NCBI RefSeq assembly: GCF_001424835.1
Contig: NZ_LMCQ01000024.1
Span: 83,646-147,645 of the forward strand
Direction: 5' to 3'
Length of the DNA stretch: 64,000 bases
Origin: Variovorax sp. Root318D1
GTDB taxonomy: Bacteria; Pseudomonadota; Gammaproteobacteria; Burkholderiales; Burkholderiaceae_C
Shown here: piece after piece, positions 8,169 to 16,740 of the stretch
Layout: every line of letters starts with the position of its first letter
Position numbering within the stretch: the stretch's first letter is position 1
Position numbers and translations under genes: made by a program
Notes under the pieces: generated by a model
Databases searched by the model: none
Told to the model about the DNA's origin: nothing
The model's input: only the letters and a program-made list of their open reading frames with translations

Positions 8169-9842
8169 ATGCTGCGCACCTTTTTGGCGATGGCTGCGGC
8201 CACCGCGTTGCTGCTGCCGATCGGCACGCAGGCACAGCCGGCCGATCTCATCGTCACCAACGCGAAGATCGCGACGCTCGACGCCGCCTCGACCACCGCG
8301 CAGGCACTGGCCGTGCGCGAAGGCCGCATCGTGGCCGTCGGCGGTGCCGGCGAGATGCGCGCGTTCTCGGGACCGAACACCCGCATGGTCGATGCCGGCG
8401 GGCGTACCGTGATTCCGGGGCTCATCGACTCCCACATGCACGCGGTGCGCGCAGCGCTGAGCTACTCGACCGAGGTCAACTGGATCGGCGCCGGCAGCAT
8501 CGCCGAAGCCATGGCGCGCATCCGCACCGCGGCCTCGCGTGCGCGGCCCGGCGGCTGGCTCATCGTCGCGGGCGGCTGGACCGAGCAGCAGTTTGCCGAG
8601 CGCCGCCGTCCCACCATGGCCGAGCTGCAAGAGGCCGCGCCGGAGCATCCGGTGTACGTGCAGCTCTTCTACGAAGCGGTGGTGATGACGCCGAAGGCGC
8701 TCGAAGCACTCGGGGTTCCCGCGAGCACGCTGCCGGCCGGCATGAAGCCCGCGGCCGATGGCGCACCGGGCTGGATGACGGGGGACATCATCGGCATCTC
8801 GGCCCTGTTCGACAAGCTGCCCAAGCCGACCTACGCCGACAACGTGGCCGGCACACGCGCCTTCTTCAGCGAGCTGAACCGCCTCGGCATCACCGGCCTG
8901 GTGGACCCGGGCGGCTTCAGCATTGCGCCTTCTCACTATGCGGCGCTGTTCGAGCTGTGGCGCGAAAAGGCGCTGACGCTGCGCGTGGCCTACAGCGTGT
9001 TCGCGCAGAAGCCCGGCGCCGAGCTGCAGGAGTTTCGCGAGCTGACGCAGATGCTGCCGATGGGCTTTGGCGACGACATGCTGAAGTTCAACGGCCTTGG
9101 CGAACGCGTGACGCTCGCGATGTACAACAACAATTTTCCCGACGGGGCGGCGAAGGAGAAGTTTTACGAACTGATCAAGTGGGCGGCGATGCGCAAGCTG
9201 GCCGTCACCATCCACTGGCAGGAGAACGGATCGGTCGATCATCTGCTCGGGCTGTACGAAAAGCTCAATGCCGAGGTGCCGATCAAGGACCTGCGCTGGT
9301 CGATCGCCCACCTCGACGACGCCTCGCCCAAAACCCTGGCGCGCATGAAGGCGCTGGGCATCGGCTGGACGATGCAGGACGCGATGTACTTCCAGGGCGA
9401 CCGTGCACTCTCGGTGCGCGGCGAGGCGGCGCGCCGCATGCCACCGATCGGCAGCGCATTGCGCGCGGGCGTGAACGTGGGCGCCGGCACCGATGCGCAC
9501 CGTGTGGCGTCGTACAACCCCTTTGTCGCGCTGCAATGGATGCTCGACGGCAAGACCGTGAGCGGCAAGCCCATGCGAGGCCCCGACGAAACACCGACGC
9601 GCGAACAGGCGCTGCGGCTCTACACGGCGGGCAGCGCATGGTTCAGCTTCGACGAGGCGAAGCGCGGCACGCTGGAGGTCGGCAAGCTCGCGGACTTCGC
9701 GATCCTCGACCAGGACTTCTTCGCGGTGCCGGTGGAGCGCATCGGCAAGACGGTGTCGCTGATGACGGTGATGGGCGGGCGAGTCGTCTATGCCGCGCGG
9801 CCTTTCGATGCAGCGGGCACCTCGGTCGCGGTGGCGCCATAG
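8169..9842 (+). CDS. Exported amidohydrolase (amidohydrolase_3 / YtcJ-like)
   Basis: A 557-residue metal-dependent hydrolase. The ATG at 8169 follows the Bug stop by two bases and begins a signal peptide (LRTFLAMAAATALLLPIGTQ, cleaved near AQA). The small N-terminal beta domain is followed by the metal motif IDSHMH (His89, His91), and the TIM barrel continues to a late GTDAHR motif. YtcJ-like members hydrolyse N-formyl or N-acyl compounds; the substrate is unknown. A periplasmic location fits with the preceding solute receptor. Its last 55 bases overlap the convergent UDG-family gene. Confidence 0.85.
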   Translation: MLRTFLAMAAATALLLPIGTQAQPADLIVTNAKIATLDAASTTAQALAVREGRIVAVGGAGEMRAFSGPNTRMVDAGGRTVIPGLIDSHMHAVRAALSYSTEVNWIGAGSIAEAMARIRTAASRARPGGWLIVAGGWTEQQFAERRRPTMAELQEAAPEHPVYVQLFYEAVVMTPKALEALGVPASTLPAGMKPAADGAPGWMTGDIIGISALFDKLPKPTYADNVAGTRAFFSELNRLGITGLVDPGGFSIAPSHYAALFELWREKALTLRVAYSVFAQKPGAELQEFRELTQMLPMGFGDDMLKFNGLGERVTLAMYNNNFPDGAAKEKFYELIKWAAMRKLAVTIHWQENGSVDHLLGLYEKLNAEVPIKDLRWSIAHLDDASPKTLARMKALGIGWTMQDAMYFQGDRALSVRGEAARRMPPIGSALRAGVNVGAGTDAHRVASYNPFVALQWMLDGKTVSGKPMRGPDETPTREQALRLYTAGSAWFSFDEAKRGTLEVGKLADFAILDQDFFAVPVERIGKTVSLMTVMGGRVVYAARPFDAAGTSVAVAP

Positions 9843-10417
9843 GGTTGAGCGAGCGCCCGCTGTACGCGCTCTCGCAGCACCGGCAACACATCGCTTTCGA
9901 ACCACGGATGGTGCTTGAACCAGCCGGTGTTGCGCGGCGACGGATGCGGCAGCGGAATGAAGCGGGGCGCGTACTCTGCAAAGGCCTCGACGGTTTCGGT
10001 CACGTTGCCCTTACGCGCCGTGCCCAGGAAATGGCGCTGCGCGTACTGGCCGATCAGCAGCGTCAGCTCGATGTTCTTCAGCTGCGCGAGCAGGCGCTCA
10101 TGCCACAGCTCGGCGCATTCCCTGCGCGGCGGCAGATCGCCGCTGCTGCCTCGGCCCGGGTAGCAATAGCCCATCGGCATGATCGCGACCTGCGTGGCGT
10201 CGTAGAACACCTCGCGCTCGATGCCGAGCCAGCGGCGCAACTGCTCGCCGCTCTTGTCGTCCCACGGCACGCCGGTGGCGTGCACCGTCATGCTGGGCGC
10301 CTGGCCGACGATCAGCAGACGCGCGCTGGCGCTGGCCTGCAGCACTGGCCGCGGGCCGAGCGGCAGGTGCGCGGCGCAGGCTTGGCAGTTGCGGATTTCC
10401 GCGAGGAGCGCGTCCAT
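9788..10417 (-). CDS. Uracil-DNA glycosylase family protein
   Basis: A 209-residue protein of the UDG superfamily (LA2681-like). The first motif GQAPS (residues 38-42) and the second motif HPSPRN near residue 162 match the water-activating and DNA-intercalating loops of the fold. An N-terminal CxxC pair (Cys11, Cys14) could be half of an iron-sulfur site, but four clear cysteine ligands are not obvious. The start at 10417 begins the conserved region, and upstream in-frame sequence looks non-coding. The C-terminal tail, which overlaps the convergent amidohydrolase gene, is unconserved-looking. A DNA repair role is inferred from the fold only. Confidence 0.82.
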   Translation of the reverse strand: MDALLAEIRNCQACAAHLPLGPRPVLQASASARLLIVGQAPSMTVHATGVPWDDKSGEQLRRWLGIEREVFYDATQVAIMPMGYCYPGRGSSGDLPPRRECAELWHERLLAQLKNIELTLLIGQYAQRHFLGTARKGNVTETVEAFAEYAPRFIPLPHPSPRNTGWFKHHPWFESDVLPVLRERVQRALAQPYGATATEVPAASKGRAA

Positions 10418-10433
10418 GACGCCAGCGAACGCG

Positions 10434-11282
10434 CTACCTGGAGGAGGCAGCGGGCGCGGAGAACGGCCTGAAGAACCCATCGAGGTCCGCACCCGCCGCA
10501 GCGCCCGCGAAGCCGTCGAAGCGCCCCTGCTCGGCGAGTGCGCGCGCGGCGCGGTCGAAGCCGCCCCAGGCCGCGCGTGCGAGCGCGCCTCCCACGCTGA
10601 CCCGCCGCACGCCGAGTTCTGCAATGTCCTGCATGGTGAGCTCGCTGGCCCAGCCGATCAGCAGGTTGACGGGCTTGGGCGCAACCGCGGCGACCACCGC
10701 CGCGATCTGCTCGCGCGTGCGGATGCCCGGCGCGTAGAGGCAGTCGGCACCCGCCTCGGCATAGGCCTTGAGCCGCGCGATGGCGTCGTCGAGGTCGGGC
10801 CGGCCGACGAAGAAATTTTCTGCTCGGCCCACCAGCAGCGTGTCGCCGCCGGCCGCATCGATGGCACCGCGTGCCGCGCGCAAGCGTTCGACCGCAACGC
10901 CGATCTCGAAGAGCGGATTCGCCGCATCGCCGGTCGAGTCCTCGATCGACAGTCCCGCCACGCCGGTGTCGAGCGCCAGCCGCACGCTCTCTGCCACGGC
11001 TTGCGGATTGGCCCCGAAGCCATTTTCGAAATCCGCGTTCACGGGCAGGTCGGTCGCGGCGACGATGTCGCGCAGGTGCGCCAGCACGACGTCGCGCGAT
11101 TGGGCGCCGTCGGACAGGCCCTGCGACCACGCATGGCCCGAACTCGTGGTGGCCAGCGCCTTGAAGCCCAGGCCCTGCAGGTAGCGTGCGCTGCCCGTGT
11201 CCCAGGGATTGGGGATGGCGAAACAGCCTTGCGCGTGAAGCGCGCGGAAGTCGGCGCGCTTCTGCGCGGTGGTGCGGGTCAT
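10434..11282 (-). CDS. Isocitrate lyase/PEP mutase-family protein
   Basis: A 282-residue TIM-barrel protein of the ICL/PEPM superfamily. Family landmarks are FAIPNPWDTGSARYL near the start, the substrate loop TTSSGHAWSQG, the metal-binding DFENGFG and SIEDST. The canonical KKCGH loop of true isocitrate lyases is absent, so a 2-methylisocitrate- or oxaloacetate-type lyase/hydrolase is more likely than the glyoxylate enzyme. It is followed, 16 bases on, by the UDG-family gene on the same strand. Confidence 0.85.
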   Translation of the reverse strand: MTRTTAQKRADFRALHAQGCFAIPNPWDTGSARYLQGLGFKALATTSSGHAWSQGLSDGAQSRDVVLAHLRDIVAATDLPVNADFENGFGANPQAVAESVRLALDTGVAGLSIEDSTGDAANPLFEIGVAVERLRAARGAIDAAGGDTLLVGRAENFFVGRPDLDDAIARLKAYAEAGADCLYAPGIRTREQIAAVVAAVAPKPVNLLIGWASELTMQDIAELGVRRVSVGGALARAAWGGFDRAARALAEQGRFDGFAGAAAGADLDGFFRPFSAPAASSR

Positions 11283-11380
11283 GAAAGCCTCGTCTTTCTT
11301 TCTTGCGTCGAAAGATGGGTTTTTAACGCAACGCGGCGGACATTGCGCGTCTGCACCTTTCGGTGTTCTGATCGGTCCCC

Positions 11381-11839
11381 ATGCTCAACGTCATCCTGCT
11401 CTTCATCCATCTTCTCGCCGCCGCCTTCTGGGTCGGCGGCATGGCCACCCTGCACTTCGCGGTGCGCCCCGCCGCCGTGGCCACGCTGGAGCCGCCGCTG
11501 CGCCTGCGCACCATGGCGGCGGCGCTGCGGCGCTTCTTCGTCGGCGTGGATGCGGCGGTCACGCTGCTGTTCGTGACGGGCGTGGCCATGATCCTGCTCA
11601 CGGGCGGCTTCCGCACGGTGCACTGGCGCGTCGAGGCCATGATGAGCATCGCCATCGTGATGGCCGGAATCTATGTGTACATCCGCGCCTCGGTGTTCAA
11701 GGCCCTGCGGCGCGCGGTGGACGAGAGTGCATGGCCCGTAGCGGCCGGGCGGCTCGACATGATCCGCAAGCTGGTGAGCCTGAACCTCGCGCTCGGCGTG
11801 GTGGTGTTCGGGGTGGCGATCCTGGGGCGCGCGAGCTAG
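11381..11839 (+). CDS. CopD-like four-helix membrane protein
   Basis: A 152-residue integral membrane protein with four predicted helices: about 3-25 (VILLFIHLLAAAFWVGGMA), 52-75, 85-105 and 130-150. The FIHLLAAAFWVGGM segment, with its conserved His and Trp, resembles the CopD/SirB family of copper-related or heme-related membrane proteins. It stands alone, and its stop overlaps by four bases the end of the convergent hypothetical gene. The function is not established. Confidence 0.75.
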   Translation: MLNVILLFIHLLAAAFWVGGMATLHFAVRPAAVATLEPPLRLRTMAAALRRFFVGVDAAVTLLFVTGVAMILLTGGFRTVHWRVEAMMSIAIVMAGIYVYIRASVFKALRRAVDESAWPVAAGRLDMIRKLVSLNLALGVVVFGVAILGRAS

Positions 11840-12243
11840 CTGTTGCCGCGGTCCAATTCGACCCGCGGCTCGCTGGTGCAAAGAACGGAGACGCAATCGG
11901 TGAATCCGGCCACCAGGTATTCATGGACACCGGGGTAGAACAACCCGACGCAGCTGCCGGGGCGCACCGACTCCTGTGACAGCCAACCACCCGATCGAAT
12001 CGAGTAGACCCATCCGTTTGGCAGGGAACAGGCGGGCCAGTATTCGCCCAGGTCGCGCTCGTCCATGACCCGATAGGCCACGACGCCGTCGAACCTGACC
12101 CTGATCGACGTATCGCTTTTTGCATCCTGGGCGACGACTGTGAGTTGCTGCAGCGCGTACTCGACACGCACGATCTCCCAGGTAGTCTGGCCATCGAGGG
12201 CGGTCGGCACAGCGACCGCCTCGACCTTTTCCATATGAGTCAT
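11836..12243 (-). CDS. Hypothetical protein
   Basis: A 135-residue protein with no family I recognise. It has no signal peptide or membrane segment. It is rich in beta-type stretches (WEIVRVEYALQQLTVVAQ, IRVRFDGVVAYRVM), suggesting a small beta-rich domain. AAGGA precedes the ATG at 12243 at a rather long spacing. An alternative ATG lies three codons in. Codon use is a little less GC-biased than the neighbours. The 136 bases between it and repeat copy B show no recognisable feature. Confidence 0.6.
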   Translation of the reverse strand: MTHMEKVEAVAVPTALDGQTTWEIVRVEYALQQLTVVAQDAKSDTSIRVRFDGVVAYRVMDERDLGEYWPACSLPNGWVYSIRSGGWLSQESVRPGSCVGLFYPGVHEYLVAGFTDCVSVLCTSEPRVELDRGNS

Positions 12244-12379
12244 CGCCCGGGATTCCTTATTGGCGCTCGCCCAGCTTGTAGGTCACGACACCCACCATGC
12301 TGCAGATACTGCGCGGCAGATGTGCGCGATGGCGCGCGTCGATTCTCCGCGAAGCTCAAGGGGCTGAGCGGCAGTCGAG

Positions 12380-12642
12380 GTGCGGGGCGTGTGCACAGGA
12401 CACCGGGTACTCCCCTCCGCGAATGTCCCCCGGGGCTGCGCCCCTCCTCCTTTATTTCGCTGCGCGGAGCACCCGGCGCCCTGTGCACATGGGCGCGCTG
12501 CCAGTGCACCGCCGATCAACGACTACTCTGAATCACGCTCCCGTCGATGGGGTGCCTTGCGCAGCGAAATAAAGGAGGAGGCCGCAGGCCGGGGGACATT
12601 CGCGGAGCAAGGTACCCCGTCGGCGGGTGCGCCGCCCTGAAC
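12380..12642. repeat. Two-armed structured repeat, copy B
   Basis: The element occupies most of the 438-base gap 12244-12681. The left arm (12391-12488) is closed by the perfect GTGCACAG/CTGTGCAC and by CCGGGTACTCC/GGAGCACCCGG. The right arm (12537-12630) is closed by GCTCCCG/CGGGTGC and GGGGTGCCTTGC/GCAAGGTACCCC. Tip stems are GGGGC-TGC-GCCCC on the left and GGCC-GCA-GGCC on the right. The right end GCCCTGAACGAAC matches the end of copy A. The ~45-base spacer, including GCCGATCAAC, is partly shared with copy C. It lies upstream of one minus-strand gene and downstream of another. Confidence 0.9.
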
Positions 12643-12681
12643 GAACACCAGCGCCGACCCTAAAACCGCGACGAACAGAAC

Positions 12682-13110
12682 TCAGCCCGCCGCGCCCTTG
12701 AGTTCGACGCCGTTGCCATCAGGGTCGGCGATGTAGATCGACGGGCCGTTGCCCTCGGCGCCGAAATTGTTCTGCACCTCGCCGTGCACCGGCACGCCGT
12801 GCTGTGCCATCAAGTCGCGAATCGCTGCTTCATCGAAGGGCTCGATGCGCAGGCAGAAGTGATCGACGTTGCGCCCTTCCTTGCCGGCCAAGGCGCCGCC
12901 CTGCCGGCCGAGCGGACCGTCGTGCGTGACAAGGTCGATGAGGTTCGAGCCGGCGCGCAAGTGAACGAGCCCCAGGTCGTCACGCTGCTTTTCAATCTCG
13001 CAGCCCAGCACGTCGCGATAGAAAGCGATGGCGCGCTCGACGTCCTTTACGCGCAGCACGACGTGGTCGATGCGCAGCACCGAGAACGGCGGGCGCATCG
13101 AGCCGGTCAT
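12682..13110 (-). CDS. VOC-family (glyoxalase/dioxygenase fold) protein
   Basis: A 142-residue vicinal-oxygen-chelate protein. The first beta-alpha-beta unit begins LRIDHVVLRVKDVERAIAFY, with a metal-ligand-type His, and the second ends YIADPDGNGVELK, with a metal-ligand-type Glu. The start at 13110 is chosen because upstream in-frame sequence is the antisense of the CoA-transferase region. It follows the CoA-transferase by 19 bases and probably shares its transcript. It could be a lyase, epimerase or dioxygenase of this fold; the exact reaction is unknown. Confidence 0.85.
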   Translation of the reverse strand: MTGSMRPPFSVLRIDHVVLRVKDVERAIAFYRDVLGCEIEKQRDDLGLVHLRAGSNLIDLVTHDGPLGRQGGALAGKEGRNVDHFCLRIEPFDEAAIRDLMAQHGVPVHGEVQNNFGAEGNGPSIYIADPDGNGVELKGAAG

Positions 13111-13129
13111 GGCTTCCCTTCCCTCGTCT

Positions 13130-14365
13130 TCAGACGACGCCCGCCGAGCGCAGCGCATCGAAGCGCGCAGCGTCGATGCCGAACTCGGCCAGCACCTCGC
13201 GCGTGTGTTGCCCGAGAGCGGGCGGTGCGTGGCGCAGCACGGGCGGCGTGGCCGTGAGGCGCAGCGGGCTCGCCACGCCGGTGATGCTTTCGATGCCGTC
13301 ACCCGCATCACGCGGCAGCGTGACGGCCAGGCCGCGCGACTTGACTTGCGCATCGTCGAAGGCCTGCGCGATGTCGTTGATTGGCCCGCAGGGCACGGCC
13401 TTGTCCTCGAGCAGCGTGACCCAGTCGGCAGTGGTGCGAGTGCGCGTGAGCTCTTCCATCATCGGGATGAGCACGCCGCGGTGTTTCACGCGTAGCGTGT
13501 TGCTCGCAAAGCGCGCATCGGCCGCCCACTCCGCGTGGCCGGCCGCTTCGCAGAAGCGCGCGAACTGGCCGTTGTTGCCGATGGCCAGCAGCATCGAGCC
13601 GTCCAGCGTCGGAAAATCTTGATAAGGCGCCAGGCTCGGGTGCGTGTTGCCCTGGCGCTCGGGTGCCTTGCCGGTGTTGAGAAATGCGCTGGCCTGGTTG
13701 GCGAGGATGGCCATGCCCACGTCCAGCAGCGCCATGTCGATGTGCTGGCCTTCGCCGGTGCGGTCGCGCACCTGCAGCGCCGCGAGGATGGCGGTGCTCG
13801 CATAGACGCCGGTGAACAGGTCGGTGAGCGCCACGCCCACGCGCAGCGGGCCGCCGCCGGGCACGTCGTCGGGACGGCCGGTGATGCTCATCATGCCGGT
13901 CATGGCCTGGATCATCAGGTCGTAGCCCGCGCGCTCTGCGTAGGGGCCGTCATGGCCGAAGCCGGTCACGCTGCAATAGATGAGGCGCGGGTTGGCCGCG
14001 CGCAGGGCCTCGTGGTCGAGACCGTATTGCTTGAGGCCGCCGGTCTTGAAGTTCTCCACCACGATGTCGGCCTGCGCCGCCATCTGCTTCAGCAAGGCTT
14101 GTCCGTCGGCCGTGGCCATGTCGACCGTGACCGAGCGCTTGTTGCGGTTGCACGCGGTGAAGTAGCTTGCCTGGTCGGTGTCGTTGCCGTTCGCGTCCTT
14201 GATGAACGGCGGGCCCCAGGTGCGCGTGTCGTCGCCCACGCCGGGGCGCTCGATCTTGATGACGTCGGCGCCCAGGTCCGCGAGGATCTGCGTGCACCAC
14301 GGGCCCGCGAGCACGCGGGACAGATCGAGGACCTTGATGCCGTCGAGTGCTGCGGGCTTGGCCAT
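13130..14365 (-). CDS. Family III CoA-transferase, probably succinyl-CoA:glutarate CoA-transferase
   Basis: A 411-residue CaiB/BaiF-type enzyme. The N-terminal LDLSRVLAGPWCTQ motif and the GYD context carrying the conserved Asp (about residue 149), expected to form the CoA-thioester intermediate, are both present. It is the gene immediately downstream of glutaryl-CoA dehydrogenase (six-base gap). This is the usual arrangement for the enzyme that makes glutaryl-CoA from glutarate using succinyl-CoA in lysine and glutarate catabolism. The substrate assignment is by neighbourhood rather than by sequence alone. Confidence 0.85.
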   Translation of the reverse strand: MAKPAALDGIKVLDLSRVLAGPWCTQILADLGADVIKIERPGVGDDTRTWGPPFIKDANGNDTDQASYFTACNRNKRSVTVDMATADGQALLKQMAAQADIVVENFKTGGLKQYGLDHEALRAANPRLIYCSVTGFGHDGPYAERAGYDLMIQAMTGMMSITGRPDDVPGGGPLRVGVALTDLFTGVYASTAILAALQVRDRTGEGQHIDMALLDVGMAILANQASAFLNTGKAPERQGNTHPSLAPYQDFPTLDGSMLLAIGNNGQFARFCEAAGHAEWAADARFASNTLRVKHRGVLIPMMEELTRTRTTADWVTLLEDKAVPCGPINDIAQAFDDAQVKSRGLAVTLPRDAGDGIESITGVASPLRLTATPPVLRHAPPALGQHTREVLAEFGIDAARFDALRSAGVV

Positions 14366-14371
14366 GCGTGC

Positions 14372-15571
14372 TTAGTTCGCGAAGGCTGCAATGCCCGTGA
14401 TGGCGCGGCCGAGGATCAGCGCGTGGATGTCGTGCGTGCCTTCGTAGGTGTTCACCACTTCGAGGTTCACCAGGTGGCGGGCCACGCCGAATTCGTCGCT
14501 GATGCCGTTGCCGCCCATCATGTCGCGCGCCAGGCGGGCGATGTCGAGGGCCTTGCCGCAGTTGTTGCGCTTCATGATCGAGGTGATCTCGACCGAGGCC
14601 GTGCCCTCGTCCTTCATGCGGCCCAGGCGCAGGCTGCCTTGCAGGCCCAGCGTGATTTCGGTCTGCATGTCGGCCAGCTTCTTTTGAATGAGCTGGTTGG
14701 CGGCGAGCGGGCGGCCGAACTGCTTGCGGTCCAGCGTGTACTGGCGGGCGCGGTGCCAGCAGTCTTCGGCGGCGCCGATTGCACCCCACGAGATGCCGTA
14801 GCGCGCGCTGTTGAGGCAGGTGAAGGGGCCCTTCAGGCCTTGCACTTCAGGGAATGCGTTTTCTTCGGGGCAGAACACACCGTCCATCACGATCTCGCCG
14901 GTGATGCTGGCGCGCAGGCCGACCTTGCCGTGAATGGCAGGGGCGGAGAGACCCTTCATGCCCTTCTCGAGCACGAAGCCGCGGATCGGACCCACGGTGC
15001 CGCTTTCGCTGACTTCCTTGGCCCACACCACGAACACGTCGGCGATCGGCGAATTGCTGATCCACATCTTGGCGCCACTGAGCGAATAGCCGCCCGGCAC
15101 CTTCTTGGCACGCGTGACCATGCTGCCGGGGTCGGAGCCGTGGTCGGGTTCGGTCAGGCCGAAACAGCCGATCCATTCGCCGGTGGCGAGCTTGGGCAGG
15201 TACTTCTGCTTTTGCGCCTCGGTGCCGAATTCGAAGATCGGCACCATCACGAGCGAGCTCTGCACGCTGGCCATCGAGCGGTAGCCCGAATCCACGCGCT
15301 CGACTTCGCGGGCGATCAGGCCGTAGGCCACGTAGTTGAGGCCGGGGCCGCCGTACTGCTCTGGAATGGTCGGGCCCAGCAGGCCGAGCGCGCCCATTTC
15401 GCGAAAGATGGCGGGGTCGGTCTCGCCCGTGCGGAAGGCTTCGATGACGCGGGGCGCGAGGCGCTCCTGGCAGTAGGCATTGGCCGCGTCGCGGATCATG
15501 CGTTCTTCGTCGGTCAGTTGCTGGTCGAGAAGAAGGGGGTCGTCCCAGTGGAATTGCGCTTTGGCGGCCAT
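14372..15571 (-). CDS. gcdH: Glutaryl-CoA dehydrogenase
   Basis: A 399-residue acyl-CoA dehydrogenase that oxidatively decarboxylates glutaryl-CoA to crotonyl-CoA, passing electrons to ETF. It has the FAD/acyl-CoA contacts CFGLTEPDHGSDPGSM and KMWISNSPIADVFVVWAK, and the C-terminal YEGTHDIHALILGRAITG with the catalytic Glu at about 377. The Arg of the substrate pocket is in the SARYGISWG region. Full length for the family. The CoA-transferase and VOC genes follow, and a LysR gene lies divergently upstream, so this is a small regulated glutarate module. Confidence 0.95.
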   Translation of the reverse strand: MAAKAQFHWDDPLLLDQQLTDEERMIRDAANAYCQERLAPRVIEAFRTGETDPAIFREMGALGLLGPTIPEQYGGPGLNYVAYGLIAREVERVDSGYRSMASVQSSLVMVPIFEFGTEAQKQKYLPKLATGEWIGCFGLTEPDHGSDPGSMVTRAKKVPGGYSLSGAKMWISNSPIADVFVVWAKEVSESGTVGPIRGFVLEKGMKGLSAPAIHGKVGLRASITGEIVMDGVFCPEENAFPEVQGLKGPFTCLNSARYGISWGAIGAAEDCWHRARQYTLDRKQFGRPLAANQLIQKKLADMQTEITLGLQGSLRLGRMKDEGTASVEITSIMKRNNCGKALDIARLARDMMGGNGISDEFGVARHLVNLEVVNTYEGTHDIHALILGRAITGIAAFAN

Positions 15572-15719
15572 GTGGCTGTCTCCGGTATTGGGGAAAAACG
15601 AAAGAGAGGGGGAATGGGGTCGATCCTAGCCATGCAAAGGGCCGGGCGCAAACGATGAATCCTCACCCAGATATGCGCTGAACACACATCTTGCATGGGC
15701 TCGCAATCCCGTTTCCATT

Positions 15720-15750
15720 GGTAGTAGCACCACTCCAGTCATACACTACC
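15720..15750. promoter_or_regulatory. Candidate LysR-type operator between gcdH and its regulator
   Basis: In the 186-base divergent region, GGTAGT (15720-15725) and ACTACC (15745-15750) form a 6-base inverted repeat eight bases before the LysR start. LysR regulators usually bind interrupted dyads in such shared promoters. I see no other clear palindrome here. The remainder (15572-15719) is plain AT-enriched spacer. Confidence 0.45.
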
Positions 15751-15757
15751 GGCATAC

Positions 15758-16678
15758 ATGCGCCGCAAGATCCCGCCCCTGCAGACCCTCGTGTGCTTCG
15801 ACGCGGCCGCGCGCCATGAGAGCTACACCCGCGCCGCGCAGGAACTCGCGCTCACGCAAAGCGCCGTGTCGCGCCAGATCGGCACGCTCGAAGCCTTCCT
15901 GGGCGTGGCGCTGTTCCGCCGCACCCGCCATGGCGTGGCGCTCACGGCCAGCGGCGCGGCCTATGCGCGGCAGATCACCAAGCGGCTCGAAGCGATGGAG
16001 CGCGACACGCTCGATGCCATGGCGCACCAGGGCGAAGGCGGCTCGCTCTCGCTGGCGGCCGTGCCCACCTTTGCCACGCGCTGGCTGATGCCGCGCCTGA
16101 AGGGCTTTGCGGCGCTGCAGCCTGACGTGGTGGTGCACATCGAGACGCGCACGCGCCCTTTTCTCTTTGCCGATGCGGAGTTCGACGCCGCGCTGTACGC
16201 CGGCACGCCCGCGCAGGTCGAGAACTGGGCCGGCACGCGGGCGCTTCTGCTGATGCATGAAGACGTGGTGCCGGTGTGCAGTCCTTCGCTGCTGCCGTCA
16301 TCCGGGCGCAAGGGCAACGCCGTGTCGCCCGCGGCCATCGCGCAGATGCCGCTCTTGCAGCAGAGCACGCGGCCCGACGGCTGGCGCCAGTGGTTCGATG
16401 CGCAGCAGATCGATGCGCCCAACGCGCGCGGCGGGCCGCGCTACGAGCTGTTTTCCATATTGGCCGCGGCCGCTTCGCACGGGCTCGGCGTGGCGCTGAT
16501 GCCCACCATGCTGGTGGCCGACGAGCTTGCGCGTGGCGAGCTGGTGGTGGCCTGCGCGCGGCCGCTCTCGGGCGAGCGCAACTACTACCTCGTGACACCC
16601 GAGCGCGCCGACCAGCGTCCGCTGCTGAAGTTCTTCAGCGACTGGCTGCTGGGCGAAGCGCGGCGCGGCTCGCCGTAA
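15758..16678 (+). CDS. LysR-family regulator, divergent from gcdH
   Basis: A 306-residue regulator with the N-terminal winged helix (FDAAARHESYTRAAQELALT, then QSAVSRQIGTLE) at about 12-50 and a substrate-binding domain similar to the GcvA/GcdR subgroup. It is transcribed away from the gcdH module over a 186-base shared promoter region, so it most likely activates gcdH and the CoA-transferase in response to glutarate or glutaryl-CoA. That role is inferred from the arrangement. Confidence 0.88.
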   Translation: MRRKIPPLQTLVCFDAAARHESYTRAAQELALTQSAVSRQIGTLEAFLGVALFRRTRHGVALTASGAAYARQITKRLEAMERDTLDAMAHQGEGGSLSLAAVPTFATRWLMPRLKGFAALQPDVVVHIETRTRPFLFADAEFDAALYAGTPAQVENWAGTRALLLMHEDVVPVCSPSLLPSSGRKGNAVSPAAIAQMPLLQQSTRPDGWRQWFDAQQIDAPNARGGPRYELFSILAAAASHGLGVALMPTMLVADELARGELVVACARPLSGERNYYLVTPERADQRPLLKFFSDWLLGEARRGSP

Positions 16679-16695
16679 GAGGCTGTCGATATGAT

Positions 16696-16717
16696 GGTCC
16701 GCATCGCCCCGCGGACC
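16696..16717 (+). terminator. Short hairpin after the LysR gene
   Basis: GGTCCGC (16696-16702) pairs perfectly with GCGGACC (16711-16717) across an 8-base loop, followed by GTCTT rather than a run of T. It lies between the LysR stop and the next gene, so it is either a weak terminator or part of that gene's leader. Confidence 0.4.
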
Positions 16718-16740
16718 GTCTTCCGCCCCTCACACACACC

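Noticed and set aside
12283..12640. Short frames through repeat copy B (60-130 codons on both strands)
   Set aside because: They translate the repeat (recurring strings such as RSEIKEE and LLLYFAA), appear identically at copies A and C, and have no ribosome sites in context.
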